Below, in pieces: positions 36,569-45,236 of a stretch of DNA of 64,000 bases. A program made the translations under genes and the position numbers. Position 1 is the first letter of the stretch, and each line of letters starts with the position of its first letter. Source of the DNA: Amantichitinum ursilacus (GTDB taxonomy: Bacteria > Pseudomonadota > Gammaproteobacteria > Burkholderiales > Chitinibacteraceae); contig NZ_LAQT01000005.1 in the NCBI RefSeq assembly GCF_001294205.1, forward strand, positions 1-64,000, given 5' to 3'. The notes below the pieces were generated by a model. It saw only the letters and a list, made by a program, of their open reading frames with translations. It was not told the DNA's origin and made no database searches.

Positions 36569-37162
36569 ATGCAACGCATCGTTCTCGCCAGCAATAACGC
36601 AGGCAAAGTCCGTGAATTCCAACGCTTGTTCGCACCGCTCGAACTCCAGATCGTGCCGCAAGGCGAACTCGGCGTGCCCGAGGCCGAAGAACCGTATTTC
36701 ACCTTCATCGAAAATGCGCTGACCAAGGCGCGCCACGCCGCGCGCATCACCGGCTTGCCCGCGCTGGCCGACGATTCCGGCATTTGCGTGGCGGCGCTCG
36801 GCGGCGCGCCCGGCGTGTTGTCGGCGCGTTATGCCGGGGAACCCAAATCCGATGCGGCTAATAACAAAAAAGTGCTGGCGGATATGGCCAACCAGTCCGA
36901 TCGGCGCGCCTGGTATTACGCCGCGCTGGTGCTGGTGCGCCACGCCGATGATCCGCAACCGGTGATCGCCGACGGCAGCCTGCACGGCGTGCTGCTGAAT
37001 GCGCCGCGTGGCGAAGGCGGCTTTGGTTACGACCCGCTGTTTTATATTCCCGAACTCGATCGTACCGTGGCCCAGTTGTCCGTCGATGAAAAAGGCCCCA
37101 TCTCGCATCGAGGCAAGGCACTGGCCGTGCTGATTGAAAAATTGCGTCAGGAAGGTTTTTAA
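36569..37162 (+). CDS. rdgB: dITP/XTP pyrophosphatase (house-cleaning NTPase)
   Basis: This 197-residue Ham1/RdgB enzyme removes non-canonical purine triphosphates. The N-terminal QRIVLASNNAGKVREF and the LADDSGICVAALGGAPGVLSARYAG segment are diagnostic, as are FGYDPLFY and AQLSVDEKGPISHRGKAL. A longer start would add 21 residues without homology. It is followed after 3 bases by a small conserved ORF. Confidence 0.96.
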   Translation: MQRIVLASNNAGKVREFQRLFAPLELQIVPQGELGVPEAEEPYFTFIENALTKARHAARITGLPALADDSGICVAALGGAPGVLSARYAGEPKSDAANNKKVLADMANQSDRRAWYYAALVLVRHADDPQPVIADGSLHGVLLNAPRGEGGFGYDPLFYIPELDRTVAQLSVDEKGPISHRGKALAVLIEKLRQEGF

Positions 37163-37165
37163 GCG

Positions 37166-37387
37166 ATGAGTGATGAAAAGCGTTGGGCGATTTATCGGCG
37201 CGATGATGGCAGCGTGGTGTCGTGCACCGAGAAAGTGAAGGTGATGAACGAAAACCTCGATGAAATCGCTCAGCAAATGCAGGATGCGCTCGAAGACGGG
37301 CTGTTGATGGAAGTCTCCGAGAACCAGATGCGCGAACTCCTGCACCAGATGGTCGACCGGCTGGCCAACCCGTGGGCGGGCCGCTGA
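37166..37387 (+). CDS. Small acidic protein, unknown function
   Basis: This 73-residue protein (MSDEKRWAIYRRDDGSVV...) has no recognised domain. It is helical and acidic in the middle (NENLDEIAQQMQDALEDGLLMEVSENQMRELL). It starts 3 bases after rdgB and ends 23 bases before a phosphoesterase gene with a strong ribosome-binding site, so it is probably co-transcribed. No known role. Confidence 0.65.
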   Translation: MSDEKRWAIYRRDDGSVVSCTEKVKVMNENLDEIAQQMQDALEDGLLMEVSENQMRELLHQMVDRLANPWAGR

Positions 37388-37410
37388 CTGTCGTCCGGCA
37401 GGAGGCAAAC

Positions 37411-38154
37411 ATGAAGTTCGCACTGGTTTCGGATATCCACGGCAATCTGCCCGCGCTGGAAGCCGTGTTGCGCGACGTGCACCGGCGCGGCGTCAGCACG
37501 GTGGTCAACCTGGGCGATAGTTTGTCCGGTCCGCTGTGGCCGCTGGAAACCGCAGAATTTTTGATGCGCCAGCCGTGGATCCATCTGGCGGGCAATCACG
37601 AACGTCAGTTGCTGGATTTCGACCCGGCGCGACGTGGCCCGTCCGATGTATATGCGCACAGCCAGTTAACGCCCGCAGTCTTTAAATGGCTGGCGTCGCT
37701 GCCACCAACCGCGTGGCTGGGCCCGCAGGTGTTGTTGTGCCACGGCACGCCGCACAGCGATCTGCATTATTTGCTGGAAACCGTGGAGCCCGGCGGCGTG
37801 CGTCTGGCCAAGCCCGGCGAGATCAGCGAACGCCTGGGCGACACCGATGCGCATCTGATTGCCTGTGGCCATACCCATGTGCCGCGGGTGGTCAGTACAG
37901 CGCGCGGCCAGCTGATTGTTAACCCCGGTAGCGTGGGCTTGCCCGCGTATGACGACGACCAGCCGCATTTTCATCTGATTGAAAACGGCAGCCCGTATGC
38001 GCGCTATGCCATTTGCGAATGTATCGAGCACGCCTGGCACGCCGAATTACTGGCTGTGCCGTATGACCACGCCAAAGCGGCGGCCGCTGCCAGCGCGCGT
38101 AATCGTCCGGACTGGGCGCACGCCTTGCTGACCGGCTATATGCCGCCGCTGTGA
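37411..38154 (+). CDS. Calcineurin-like metallophosphoesterase
   Basis: This 247-residue YfcE-type phosphoesterase has metal ligand motifs SDIHGN (residues 6-11), NLGDSLSGP, AGNHERQL and ACGHTHVPRV. Related enzymes hydrolyse phosphodiesters or nucleotide substrates; the substrate is not predictable. AGGAGG precedes the ATG. Confidence 0.9.
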   Translation: MKFALVSDIHGNLPALEAVLRDVHRRGVSTVVNLGDSLSGPLWPLETAEFLMRQPWIHLAGNHERQLLDFDPARRGPSDVYAHSQLTPAVFKWLASLPPTAWLGPQVLLCHGTPHSDLHYLLETVEPGGVRLAKPGEISERLGDTDAHLIACGHTHVPRVVSTARGQLIVNPGSVGLPAYDDDQPHFHLIENGSPYARYAICECIEHAWHAELLAVPYDHAKAAAAASARNRPDWAHALLTGYMPPL

Positions 38155-38214
38155 TTGCGCTGGAATCCTCCGCCCCTTATTCACCCGCTGTACCGCAAAA
38201 GCTGAACCCGCCCC

Positions 38215-39408
38215 ATGCAATCCATTTCGATGCCCGTTTCCAGCAGCACCTGGCAGATGACCGCACTGCCGCCGCTAGCGCTGTATATTCACTTTCCGTG
38301 GTGCGTTAAAAAGTGTCCGTACTGCGATTTCAATTCGCACACGCTGCGCGAAGGCGTGCCGGAGGCGCAATACATCGACGCGCTATTACGCGATCTGGAA
38401 ACCTGTCTGCCGCTGACCTGGGGCCGCCAGGTCAGCACCATTTTTATGGGCGGCGGCACACCCAGCCTGTTCTCGGCAGAAGCGATGGAGCAATTGCTGG
38501 CGGGCATCCGGGCGCGCGTACGCTTGCAACCCGATGCTGAAATCACCATGGAAGCCAACCCCGGCACGTTTGAGGCGGACAAATTTGCCGGCTATCGCGC
38601 CGCTGGCATCAACCGGCTTTCGATTGGCATCCAGAGCTTTAATGCGGGCCATCTGCAGGCCTTGGGCCGCATCCATAACGATGACGAAGCGCATAAGGCC
38701 ATCGAAATCGCCAAGCGCCATTTCGATAACTTCAACCTCGACATCATGTATGCCTTGCCGCAGCAAACGCTGGCACAGGCGCTCAGCGATATCGATACCG
38801 CTATTGCCGCGGGCCCCACGCATTTGTCCGCCTACCATTTAACGCTGGAACCCAACACGCTGTTCCATCGCTATCCACCGGCCTTGCCCGACGACGACAC
38901 CGCCGCCGATATGCAAGAAGCCATCGAACAACATCTGGCTAGCGCCGGCTTTGAACATTACGAGACCAGCGCCTTCTGCCGCCCGGGCCGCCAGGCTAAG
39001 CACAACCTTAATTACTGGAAATTTGGCGATTACATCGGCATCGGCGCGGGCGCGCACGGCAAGATCAGTTTTCACGATCGCATCATCCGCCAGATGCGCT
39101 ACAAGCAGCCCGGCGAATATCTGGCGCAAATGGCCGCGGGCAATGCGGTGCAAACCGAAGAACCAGTGACGCTGGAGCAACTGCCGTTTGAGTTCATGCT
39201 CAACGCGCTGCGCCTGGTGGATGGCTTTGATCTGGATTTGTTTACCCAACGCACCGGCTTGCCGTTAACACGCGTGATCCACGAAATCGAACGCGCCACG
39301 GCCGATGGCTTGCTGGAGCGCGACCCCAACGACCTGCACCGCATCCGCCCCACCCTGCGCGGCCAGCGCTTTCTCAATACCTTGCTGGAGCGCTTCCTAC
39401 CCGATTGA
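38215..39408 (+). CDS. hemW: HemW, radical-SAM heme chaperone
   Basis: This protein (up to 397 residues) is the anaerobic-coproporphyrinogen-oxidase-like HemW, which binds heme and inserts it into respiratory enzymes. The radical-SAM cluster motif has C30, C34 and C37 (CVKKCPYCDF), numbered from the first start. The longer ATG at 38215 and an internal ATG at 38257 (MTALPPLALYIHFPWC) are both possible; neither has a good ribosome-binding site. The HemN C-terminal domain is complete (LPFEFMLNALRLVDGF). Confidence 0.93.
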   Translation: MQSISMPVSSSTWQMTALPPLALYIHFPWCVKKCPYCDFNSHTLREGVPEAQYIDALLRDLETCLPLTWGRQVSTIFMGGGTPSLFSAEAMEQLLAGIRARVRLQPDAEITMEANPGTFEADKFAGYRAAGINRLSIGIQSFNAGHLQALGRIHNDDEAHKAIEIAKRHFDNFNLDIMYALPQQTLAQALSDIDTAIAAGPTHLSAYHLTLEPNTLFHRYPPALPDDDTAADMQEAIEQHLASAGFEHYETSAFCRPGRQAKHNLNYWKFGDYIGIGAGAHGKISFHDRIIRQMRYKQPGEYLAQMAAGNAVQTEEPVTLEQLPFEFMLNALRLVDGFDLDLFTQRTGLPLTRVIHEIERATADGLLERDPNDLHRIRPTLRGQRFLNTLLERFLPD

Positions 39409-39465
39409 GCGCAGCCCCGGCGTGCCCAAACGCGCGTTTCCGTGGCAGGATAAGCCGTCATCCAC

Positions 39466-40197
39466 ATGGACCACGTCTTTATGCGCACGCTAGGCCTTCT
39501 GGGCGGTATGAGTTGGGAATCCACGGTCAGCTATTACCAGACCATCAATCGCATTGTCGGCCAGCGTCTGGGCGCCGTGCACAGCGCGCGGCTGTTGCTG
39601 CATTCAGTGGATTTTGCCGATATCGAAACACTGCAACGCAGCGGGCAGTGGGATGAAGCGGGCGCGCTGCTCGCTGCGGCGGCCGTCAAGCTGCAAGCGG
39701 CCGGTGCCGAAGGCCTGGTGATTTGCGCCAACACCATGCACAAAGTGGCGCCCATTATCGAAGCCGCTATCGATATCCCGCTGCTGCATATCGCCGATTG
39801 CACCGCCGCCGCCGTGGCCCAAGCCGGGCTGGTCAAGCTGGGTTTGCTGGGCACACGCTATACGATGGAACAGGATTTTCTGCACAAGCCGCTGCGCGAA
39901 AATGGTTTGCAGATTCTGGTGCCGGATGAAGACGGTCGCGACGTCGTGCATCGCATCATTTATGACGAACTGGTCAAAGGCATCATCGAGCCCACCTCGC
40001 GCGCCATCTATCAACAAGAGATCGCCACGCTGACTTTGCAAGGCGCGGAAGGCATCATCCTGGGTTGCACCGAAATCGGTTTGTTGCTGACCCAGGCCGA
40101 TAGCGCGCTGCCGTTGTTTGATACCGCGCAGTTGCATGCCGAATACGCCGCACGCTGGATGTTGCGCGAGGTTAGCGCGCCCGCCACGGCGATATAG
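39466..40197 (+). CDS. Aspartate/glutamate racemase family protein
   Basis: This 243-residue YgeA-like amino-acid racemase has the two catalytic cysteines C87 (VICANTMHK) and C201 (ILGCTEIGL), and the N-terminal LGLLGGMSWESTVSYYQ. It likely interconverts L- and D-amino acids in the cytoplasm; whether Asp, Glu or another is uncertain. The start is either 39466 or 39481 (MRTLGLLGG). Confidence 0.88.
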   Translation: MDHVFMRTLGLLGGMSWESTVSYYQTINRIVGQRLGAVHSARLLLHSVDFADIETLQRSGQWDEAGALLAAAAVKLQAAGAEGLVICANTMHKVAPIIEAAIDIPLLHIADCTAAAVAQAGLVKLGLLGTRYTMEQDFLHKPLRENGLQILVPDEDGRDVVHRIIYDELVKGIIEPTSRAIYQQEIATLTLQGAEGIILGCTEIGLLLTQADSALPLFDTAQLHAEYAARWMLREVSAPATAI

Positions 40198-40289
40198 CCT
40201 GTCGCCGTTTCCATACGACGAATGCGCCGGGTAAACTGCCTGCTTCTGATCGCTAATCCTTATTTATTCGCACCAAGCCGGAGCCCACC

Positions 40290-40673
40290 ATGAGCAAGAC
40301 CATCATCCATAGCGACGCCGCCCCCAAAGCCGTCGGCCCGTATTCGCAAGCCGTGCGCGTGGGCGACACCGTGTATTTGTCCGGCCAGATCGGTCTGGAC
40401 CCGGTCAGCAATGTCTTGGTGGATGGGTTTGAAGCGCAGGCGCATCAGGTGTTCAAAAATCTGCGCGCGGTGGCGCAAGCGGCCGGTGGTGATTTGTCCG
40501 ATATCGTCAAACTGGGCGTATTTGTCACTGACCTGGCCAACTTTGCCCGCCTTAACGAAATCATGACCGAGTATTTCAGCGAGCCCTTCCCCGCCCGCGC
40601 CGCCATCCAGGCCGCCGCATTGCCCAAAGGCGCGGTGGTAGAAGCCGATGCCGTGCTGGTGCTCAGCCGTTAA
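40290..40673 (+). CDS. ridA: RidA-family enamine/imine deaminase
   Basis: This 127-residue trimeric protein (YjgF/RidA) hydrolyses reactive enamines such as 2-aminoacrylate from PLP enzymes. [28 protein letters not shown] and [24 protein letters not shown] contain the family Arg in ARAA. Its closeness to two PLP or racemase-type genes fits damage control. Confidence 0.95.
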   Translation: MSKTIIHSDAAPKAVGPYSQAVRVGDTVYLSGQIGLDPVSNVLVDGFEAQAHQVFKNLRAVAQAAGGDLSDIVKLGVFVTDLANFARLNEIMTEYFSEPFPARAAIQAAALPKGAVVEADAVLVLSR

Positions 40674-40705
40674 TTTGCCGCGTTAACTCATCCCCGGAGC
40701 CCACC

Positions 40706-41119
40706 ATGTTCCGCAATCCGTCCGATGCAGAAATCCGCGCGCTGTTGCAGCGCGTGCACCGTATTGCCGTGGTGGGCCTGTCGCCCAAGCCGGATCGCCC
40801 CAGCTACGGCGTGTCGCAAGTGATGCAACGCGCGGGTTATCAGATTGTGCCGGTGCGGCCGCTGGTGGCCGAGGTACTGGGCGAGCAGGCCTATCCCGAT
40901 CTGTCCAGCATTCCCGGTCCGGTGGATCTGGTTAACGTGTTCCGTCGCGCCGAAGAAATCGACGCGGTGGTGGACGAAGCCATCGCCATTAAAGCGCCGG
41001 CGATCTGGATCCAGCTGGGCATCGTTAACGAAGCCGCGGCGCAACGCGCCCAGGACGCCGGGCTGGTGGTGGTGATGGACCGGTGTATCAAGATCGACTA
41101 TGCCCGGCTGCTTGCCTAG
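40706..41119 (+). CDS. CoA-binding protein (YccU-like)
   Basis: This 137-residue Rossmann-fold protein belongs to the CoA_binding YccU family. IAVVGLSPKPDRPSYGVSQVMQRAGYQIVPVRP and IDAVVDEAIAIKAPAIWIQLGIVNEAAAQRAQDAG are characteristic. The precise role is unknown. Confidence 0.9.
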   Translation: MFRNPSDAEIRALLQRVHRIAVVGLSPKPDRPSYGVSQVMQRAGYQIVPVRPLVAEVLGEQAYPDLSSIPGPVDLVNVFRRAEEIDAVVDEAIAIKAPAIWIQLGIVNEAAAQRAQDAGLVVVMDRCIKIDYARLLA

Positions 41120-41186
41120 CCGTCGCGCGCAAGACACGGCATAGTTCATACAGATTGTTCTTATTTTCAGGCGACGTTACCCAGCC

Positions 41187-42017
41187 ATGACGCTTTCGTT
41201 TACCAAAATGCAGGGCCTCGGCAACGACTTTATCGTGCTCGATGGCATTAACCAGCCGTTTACGCTCACCCCGGAGCAAATCCGGCAGTTGGGCGATCGC
41301 CATTTTGGCATCGGCTTTGACCAGCTATTGCTGGTGGAAAAGCCAACCGACCCGGCCCACGATTTCCGCTATCGCATCTTTAATAACGACGGTGGCGAAG
41401 TGGAGCAATGCGGCAACGGCGCGCGCTGTTTTGTGCGTTATGTCACCGAGCGCGGCCTGACCGACAAAACCGAAATCTCGGTGGAAGTGGCCACCGGCAT
41501 CATCAAGCCCAGGCTGGAGGCCAATGGCCTCGTCACCGTCGATATGGGTGAACCGCGCTTTGCGCCGCGCCAGATTCCGTTTGTGGCCGACGAAGATCAG
41601 ATCGAACATTCGCTGCAAGTGGGCGACGAAACCGTCAGCGTCAGCGTGGTGTCGATGGGCAACCCGCATGCGGTGCAAGTGCTGGCCGATATCGATGATG
41701 GCGTGGTCGAACGCCAGGGCCCGTTGATTGAATACCATCCGCGGTTTCCGGCGCGCGTTAACGCGGGCTTTATGCAGGTTCTGTCGCGCAATGCCGTGCG
41801 TTTGCGGGTGTTTGAACGCGGCGTGGGCGAAACCATTGCGTGTGGCACCGGCGCTTGCGCGGCGGTGGTCAGCGGCATCCGCCGTGGTCTGCTGGATGAA
41901 ACCGTCACCGTTACCACGCGCGGCGGCAACGTCGATATCACCTGGCGCGGCCCCGGCCAGCCGGTGCTGATGACCGGCTCGGCCGTCACGGTTTTCCAGG
42001 GCACTGTAGAAATCTGA
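41187..42017 (+). CDS. dapF: Diaminopimelate epimerase
   Basis: This 276-residue enzyme converts LL- to meso-diaminopimelate for lysine and peptidoglycan. The catalytic cysteines are C75 ([12 protein letters not shown]) and C219 (IACGTGACA). [20 protein letters not shown] is the classic start. It is followed by DUF484 and xerC as in many proteobacteria. Confidence 0.97.
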   Translation: MTLSFTKMQGLGNDFIVLDGINQPFTLTPEQIRQLGDRHFGIGFDQLLLVEKPTDPAHDFRYRIFNNDGGEVEQCGNGARCFVRYVTERGLTDKTEISVEVATGIIKPRLEANGLVTVDMGEPRFAPRQIPFVADEDQIEHSLQVGDETVSVSVVSMGNPHAVQVLADIDDGVVERQGPLIEYHPRFPARVNAGFMQVLSRNAVRLRVFERGVGETIACGTGACAAVVSGIRRGLLDETVTVTTRGGNVDITWRGPGQPVLMTGSAVTVFQGTVEI

Positions 42018-42056
42018 ACAAGCGCCCCAGCGCGCAGACCTAACCAGGAACACACC

Positions 42057-42746
42057 ATGCAAGCGCATGAGGTAATGACGTGGTTGCAAAGCAACCCGGG
42101 CTTTTTTGACGATTACGCCGACGAAGTCGCCGATATCTTTGTGCCGCACAGCCACCATGGCCAGGCGGTTTCGCTGGCCGAGCGCCAGTTGCAAACGCTG
42201 CGCGACAAGAATCGTGCGCTGGAAGTGCGTCTGGGCGAGCTGCTGCAATTTGGTGAAGAAAACGACGTCATCTCGGACATGCTGCACGGCCTGACGGTAA
42301 GCCTGATGCAGGCCGATGACCTCGGCAGCATTATCGGCACGCTGGAATACCATCTGAAAGAACGCTTTCTGGTGCCGCATGTGGCGCTGCGGTTGTGGCT
42401 CCCCACTGCTGACCGCCATCTGCGCGAATTTGCCCCGGTGGCCGAGGCCGTGCACAAACTGGCCGCCAATCTGGTGTCGCCGTATTGCGGCCCGTATGTG
42501 ACGGATGAAGTGACGGCCTGGTTTGAAGACGAAGGCGTCGAGTTGCGTTCGTTTGCGCTGTTTGCGCTTAAAACCGGCGAAGAACCGTTTGGCATTATGG
42601 TGATGGCCAGCCCGGACGCCGAGCGCTTCTATCCCGATATGGGCACGCTATATCTGCAGCGCCTGTCCGAGCTGGTGTCCGCCGCAGTGCGCCGCGTGGT
42701 GCCGCATGCCACGGCGGGCATCCCCGTCGCGGCTGCGGACGAATAA
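42057..42746 (+). CDS. DUF484 (YigA-like) GAF-type protein
   Basis: This 229-residue DUF484 protein has VMTWLQSNPGFFDDYADEVADIFVPH, a short helical linker and a GAF-like C-terminal domain. It is encoded between dapF and xerC in many proteobacteria, and its function is not established. Its stop is 5 bases before the xerC ATG. Confidence 0.92.
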   Translation: MQAHEVMTWLQSNPGFFDDYADEVADIFVPHSHHGQAVSLAERQLQTLRDKNRALEVRLGELLQFGEENDVISDMLHGLTVSLMQADDLGSIIGTLEYHLKERFLVPHVALRLWLPTADRHLREFAPVAEAVHKLAANLVSPYCGPYVTDEVTAWFEDEGVELRSFALFALKTGEEPFGIMVMASPDAERFYPDMGTLYLQRLSELVSAAVRRVVPHATAGIPVAAADE

Positions 42747-42751
42747 ACCTC

Positions 42752-43639
42752 ATGCACGAAGAATTGCTGGCCCGCTTTGATCGCTACCTGAGCGGCGAAC
42801 GCGGCGCCAGCCTGCACACGCGCGCAGCCTATACGCGCGATGTGCGTCTGCTGTTTGAACTGGCCGGCGAGCGCGATCTGGCCACATTGGGCCCGCTGGA
42901 AATCCGCGCTTTTGTGCGGCAACTGGCCTCGCGCAATCTGTCCGCTTATACGATAGGGCGCGCGCTCTCGGCCTGGCGCACGTTCTTCAAGCTGATGACG
43001 CGTGATCTGGCCTGGGCCGCCAATCCGGCCGCCAGCGTGCGTTCACCCAAAAAACGCCAGCGCTTACCCAAAACCATGAGCACCGACAGCGCGGCGGGTT
43101 TACTCGACCATTTGCCCGAAGACGATGCGATTTCGGCGCGCGATAAAGCCATTTGCGAGCTGGCGTATTCGTCGGGATTGCGCGTGTCCGAGTTGGTGAG
43201 CATTACGCTGCCGGAACTTGATTTGCGCAGCGGGCTGGCGCGTGTGACCGGCAAGGGCAATAAAACGCGCCAGGTGCCCATCGGCAGCAAAGCAATCGAG
43301 GCGCTGCAGCACTGGCTCACCTATCGCGGGCTATGGGCGTCGCCCGATTGCGCCACGGTGTTTGTCAGCAAGCTGGGTAAAGGTCTGACCACGCGCGCCG
43401 TACAAGCGCGGCTTAAAACGTGGGAAGAACGGCTGGGGCTCACCGAACCGTTGTTTCCGCACAAATTGCGCCACAGCTGCGCCACCCATTTGCTGCAAAG
43501 CTCGGGCGATTTGCGCGCGGTGCAGGAATTGCTGGGCCACCAGAATCTATCGACCACCCAGGTCTATACGCACCTGGACTGGCAAGTGCTGGCCAAAACC
43601 TACGACAGCGCCCACCCGCGCGCCAAACGCAAGCCGTAG
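42752..43639 (+). CDS. xerC: Tyrosine recombinase XerC
   Basis: This 295-residue recombinase resolves chromosome dimers at dif with XerD. Catalytic residues are visible: R144 (SGLRVSELV), H237 and R240 (HKLRHSCATHLL), a His in GHQNLSTTQ and the nucleophile Y272 (VYTHLD). The N-terminal SAM-like core-binding domain (HTRAAYTRDVRLLF) is present. It is not part of an integron or phage: the context is the standard dapF-DUF484-xerC operon. Confidence 0.95.
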   Translation: MHEELLARFDRYLSGERGASLHTRAAYTRDVRLLFELAGERDLATLGPLEIRAFVRQLASRNLSAYTIGRALSAWRTFFKLMTRDLAWAANPAASVRSPKKRQRLPKTMSTDSAAGLLDHLPEDDAISARDKAICELAYSSGLRVSELVSITLPELDLRSGLARVTGKGNKTRQVPIGSKAIEALQHWLTYRGLWASPDCATVFVSKLGKGLTTRAVQARLKTWEERLGLTEPLFPHKLRHSCATHLLQSSGDLRAVQELLGHQNLSTTQVYTHLDWQVLAKTYDSAHPRAKRKP

Positions 43640-43687
43640 CCACGCAACGCAACATTGATCAAATTTGCGTCGAGCCGGGCGCAGCCA

Positions 43688-45022
43688 TCAAACCACATCA
43701 AAGAAAAACAACTGCACCAGTCGCCCATCCTGCATGGTCGAGCCAAACACATTGCTCAGCGAGTGGTAGTAATCGCCGCGATACGTCACCAGCCGGTTGG
43801 ATTGCATCGGCAGCTCGGCAGTCGGCGTCCACGTCGCGCGGCGGGCGGCCAGTTCGTTAAACGGCTGGCTGCGGTCGTTGGATAAACAGCGCGCGTGGAA
43901 ATCCGCCAGGCCTTCGTAGCCCGCCGCGGCCAGCTCGCTATCCAGCGGGCGCTTTTGCCAGCCGGTTTCCTGGTGCCGCCAGAACATGGTGCCGCCATGG
44001 CAATGCTCGGGCGCATTCAGATACAACACGGCGGCGTAGCAGCGGCTGCCATCTTCGGCTTCGTTATCGATGTGGATATCGGTGCGCGCTTCCGATTCGG
44101 CAAAGCTGACCCGAAACGCACCGTTATCCGGCGACGACCATTTAACAGTGCGGCCCAGCACATTGGCCAACAACTGCATGGTGGCTTCGGCCGGTTGGCC
44201 TTCGGTCTGCACACCGGGGTAGTTCTGGCCCGCATACACCTGGGCGTGGAATTGCTGCGATAACGCATGTTCGCGCCATGCCACCGGGTCGGCGATGACG
44301 TTATCAATCACATGCAGATCGCGTTCGGCCACAAATTGCGCCAGCTGTGCGTCATCCATATCGGCTTTTAAGTCAGTCGCCGACAACGTGGTCTCCACCG
44401 GCTTGACGCCGGCTTGCGGACGCGCAAAACCGACGCGGAATTTGCCTTCGTCTTCCGGCTTCAGCATGCGCGCACGGGCGGCAAATTCGGTGGCGATTTC
44501 GACCTGGTCCAGCTCATAGGCCAGCGCCACAATGCGCTCGGCCAGCGCAAAGTCTTCCGTCGCCAGCCGCCCGGTGCTTAACAACACCTCCAGCGCGGCC
44601 GGGGCGTCGGGCTTGGTCAGCAAATGTTCGGCGTAGCCAAGCGCGTACAGCGCATCGGCCGGGGCGATTTCGTGGGCGCGATAAAAATGCGTGGCCGCGG
44701 CAAACGGGTCATGCGGGCGCAGAAACTGCGCGGTATTGAAATGGAATTCGGCATGGTCGGGCGCCAGCGCCAGCGACTTTTGCAACAAGGCCGCACCCAC
44801 CGCCCCCTGCCCCATGCTGGCCAGCGCCAGCCCTTGATAATGGATGGCTTCAGCGTGGTCGGGCTTGATGGTCAGCGCTTTTTGATAAAGCGCCAGCGCA
44901 TCGGCCAGCCGCCCTTGGCGATGCACCTGCAAACCTTGTACCACCACTTGTTGCGCGCGCTCTGCGGGGCCGGTGGCGACCGCGACATTGCCTGCGGCCA
45001 GTTTGCGTTTCTTCTCACCCAT
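43688..45022 (-). CDS. TPR protein with C-terminal DUF6445 (2OG-oxygenase-like) domain
   Basis: This 444-residue protein has an N-terminal TPR array (~25-190, for example ALYQKALTIKPDHAEAIHYQGLALASMGQ) and a C-terminal domain from ~240 that resembles DUF6445 proteins. The putative metal triad is H317-x-D319 (HIDNEAEDGSR) and H420 (GDYYHSLSN), with VLYLNAPEHCHGGTMFW between. DUF6445 members occur beside tryptophan halogenases in relatives; none is visible here. A hydroxylase acting on a partner bound by the TPRs is a guess. It is convergent with xerC. Confidence 0.75.
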   Translation of the reverse strand: MGEKKRKLAAGNVAVATGPAERAQQVVVQGLQVHRQGRLADALALYQKALTIKPDHAEAIHYQGLALASMGQGAVGAALLQKSLALAPDHAEFHFNTAQFLRPHDPFAAATHFYRAHEIAPADALYALGYAEHLLTKPDAPAALEVLLSTGRLATEDFALAERIVALAYELDQVEIATEFAARARMLKPEDEGKFRVGFARPQAGVKPVETTLSATDLKADMDDAQLAQFVAERDLHVIDNVIADPVAWREHALSQQFHAQVYAGQNYPGVQTEGQPAEATMQLLANVLGRTVKWSSPDNGAFRVSFAESEARTDIHIDNEAEDGSRCYAAVLYLNAPEHCHGGTMFWRHQETGWQKRPLDSELAAAGYEGLADFHARCLSNDRSQPFNELAARRATWTPTAELPMQSNRLVTYRGDYYHSLSNVFGSTMQDGRLVQLFFFDVV

Positions 45023-45185
45023 GTGATGACCTTGTGCCGTAAGGCGCTGTTCTGCAAAACGCCCATTCTGCTAAGACTGGACGCACCAGTCCATCCACAA
45101 AGCACCCGACGTGGCGCGTTTTTTGTAACCAGCGCGCCGCAATGTCAGCAATCCCGGATCGCCCGCCCGATGGTGCGCCGATCAG

Positions 45186-45204
45186 AGAACAAGCGTTCTA
45201 TAAT
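45186..45204 (+). promoter_or_regulatory. Candidate helicase promoter -10 with overlapping palindrome
   Basis: A perfect TATAAT (45199-45204) lies ~33 bases upstream of the GTG start. The dyad AGAAC-AAGC-GTTCT (45186-45199) ends at its first base. No good -35 hexamer is visible at 17 bases. GAAC-N4-GTTC resembles the Gram-positive LexA (Cheo) box, not the usual beta/gammaproteobacterial CTGT-N8-ACAG. Confidence 0.45.
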
Positions 45205-45236
45205 GCGCCGTTGCCGCTTACGATAATGTCCCCGCC

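Noticed and set aside
42752-43639. A tyrosine recombinase as sign of an integrated element
   Set aside because: It is XerC in its normal dapF-DUF484-xerC context, with no attachment-site repeats or phage genes.
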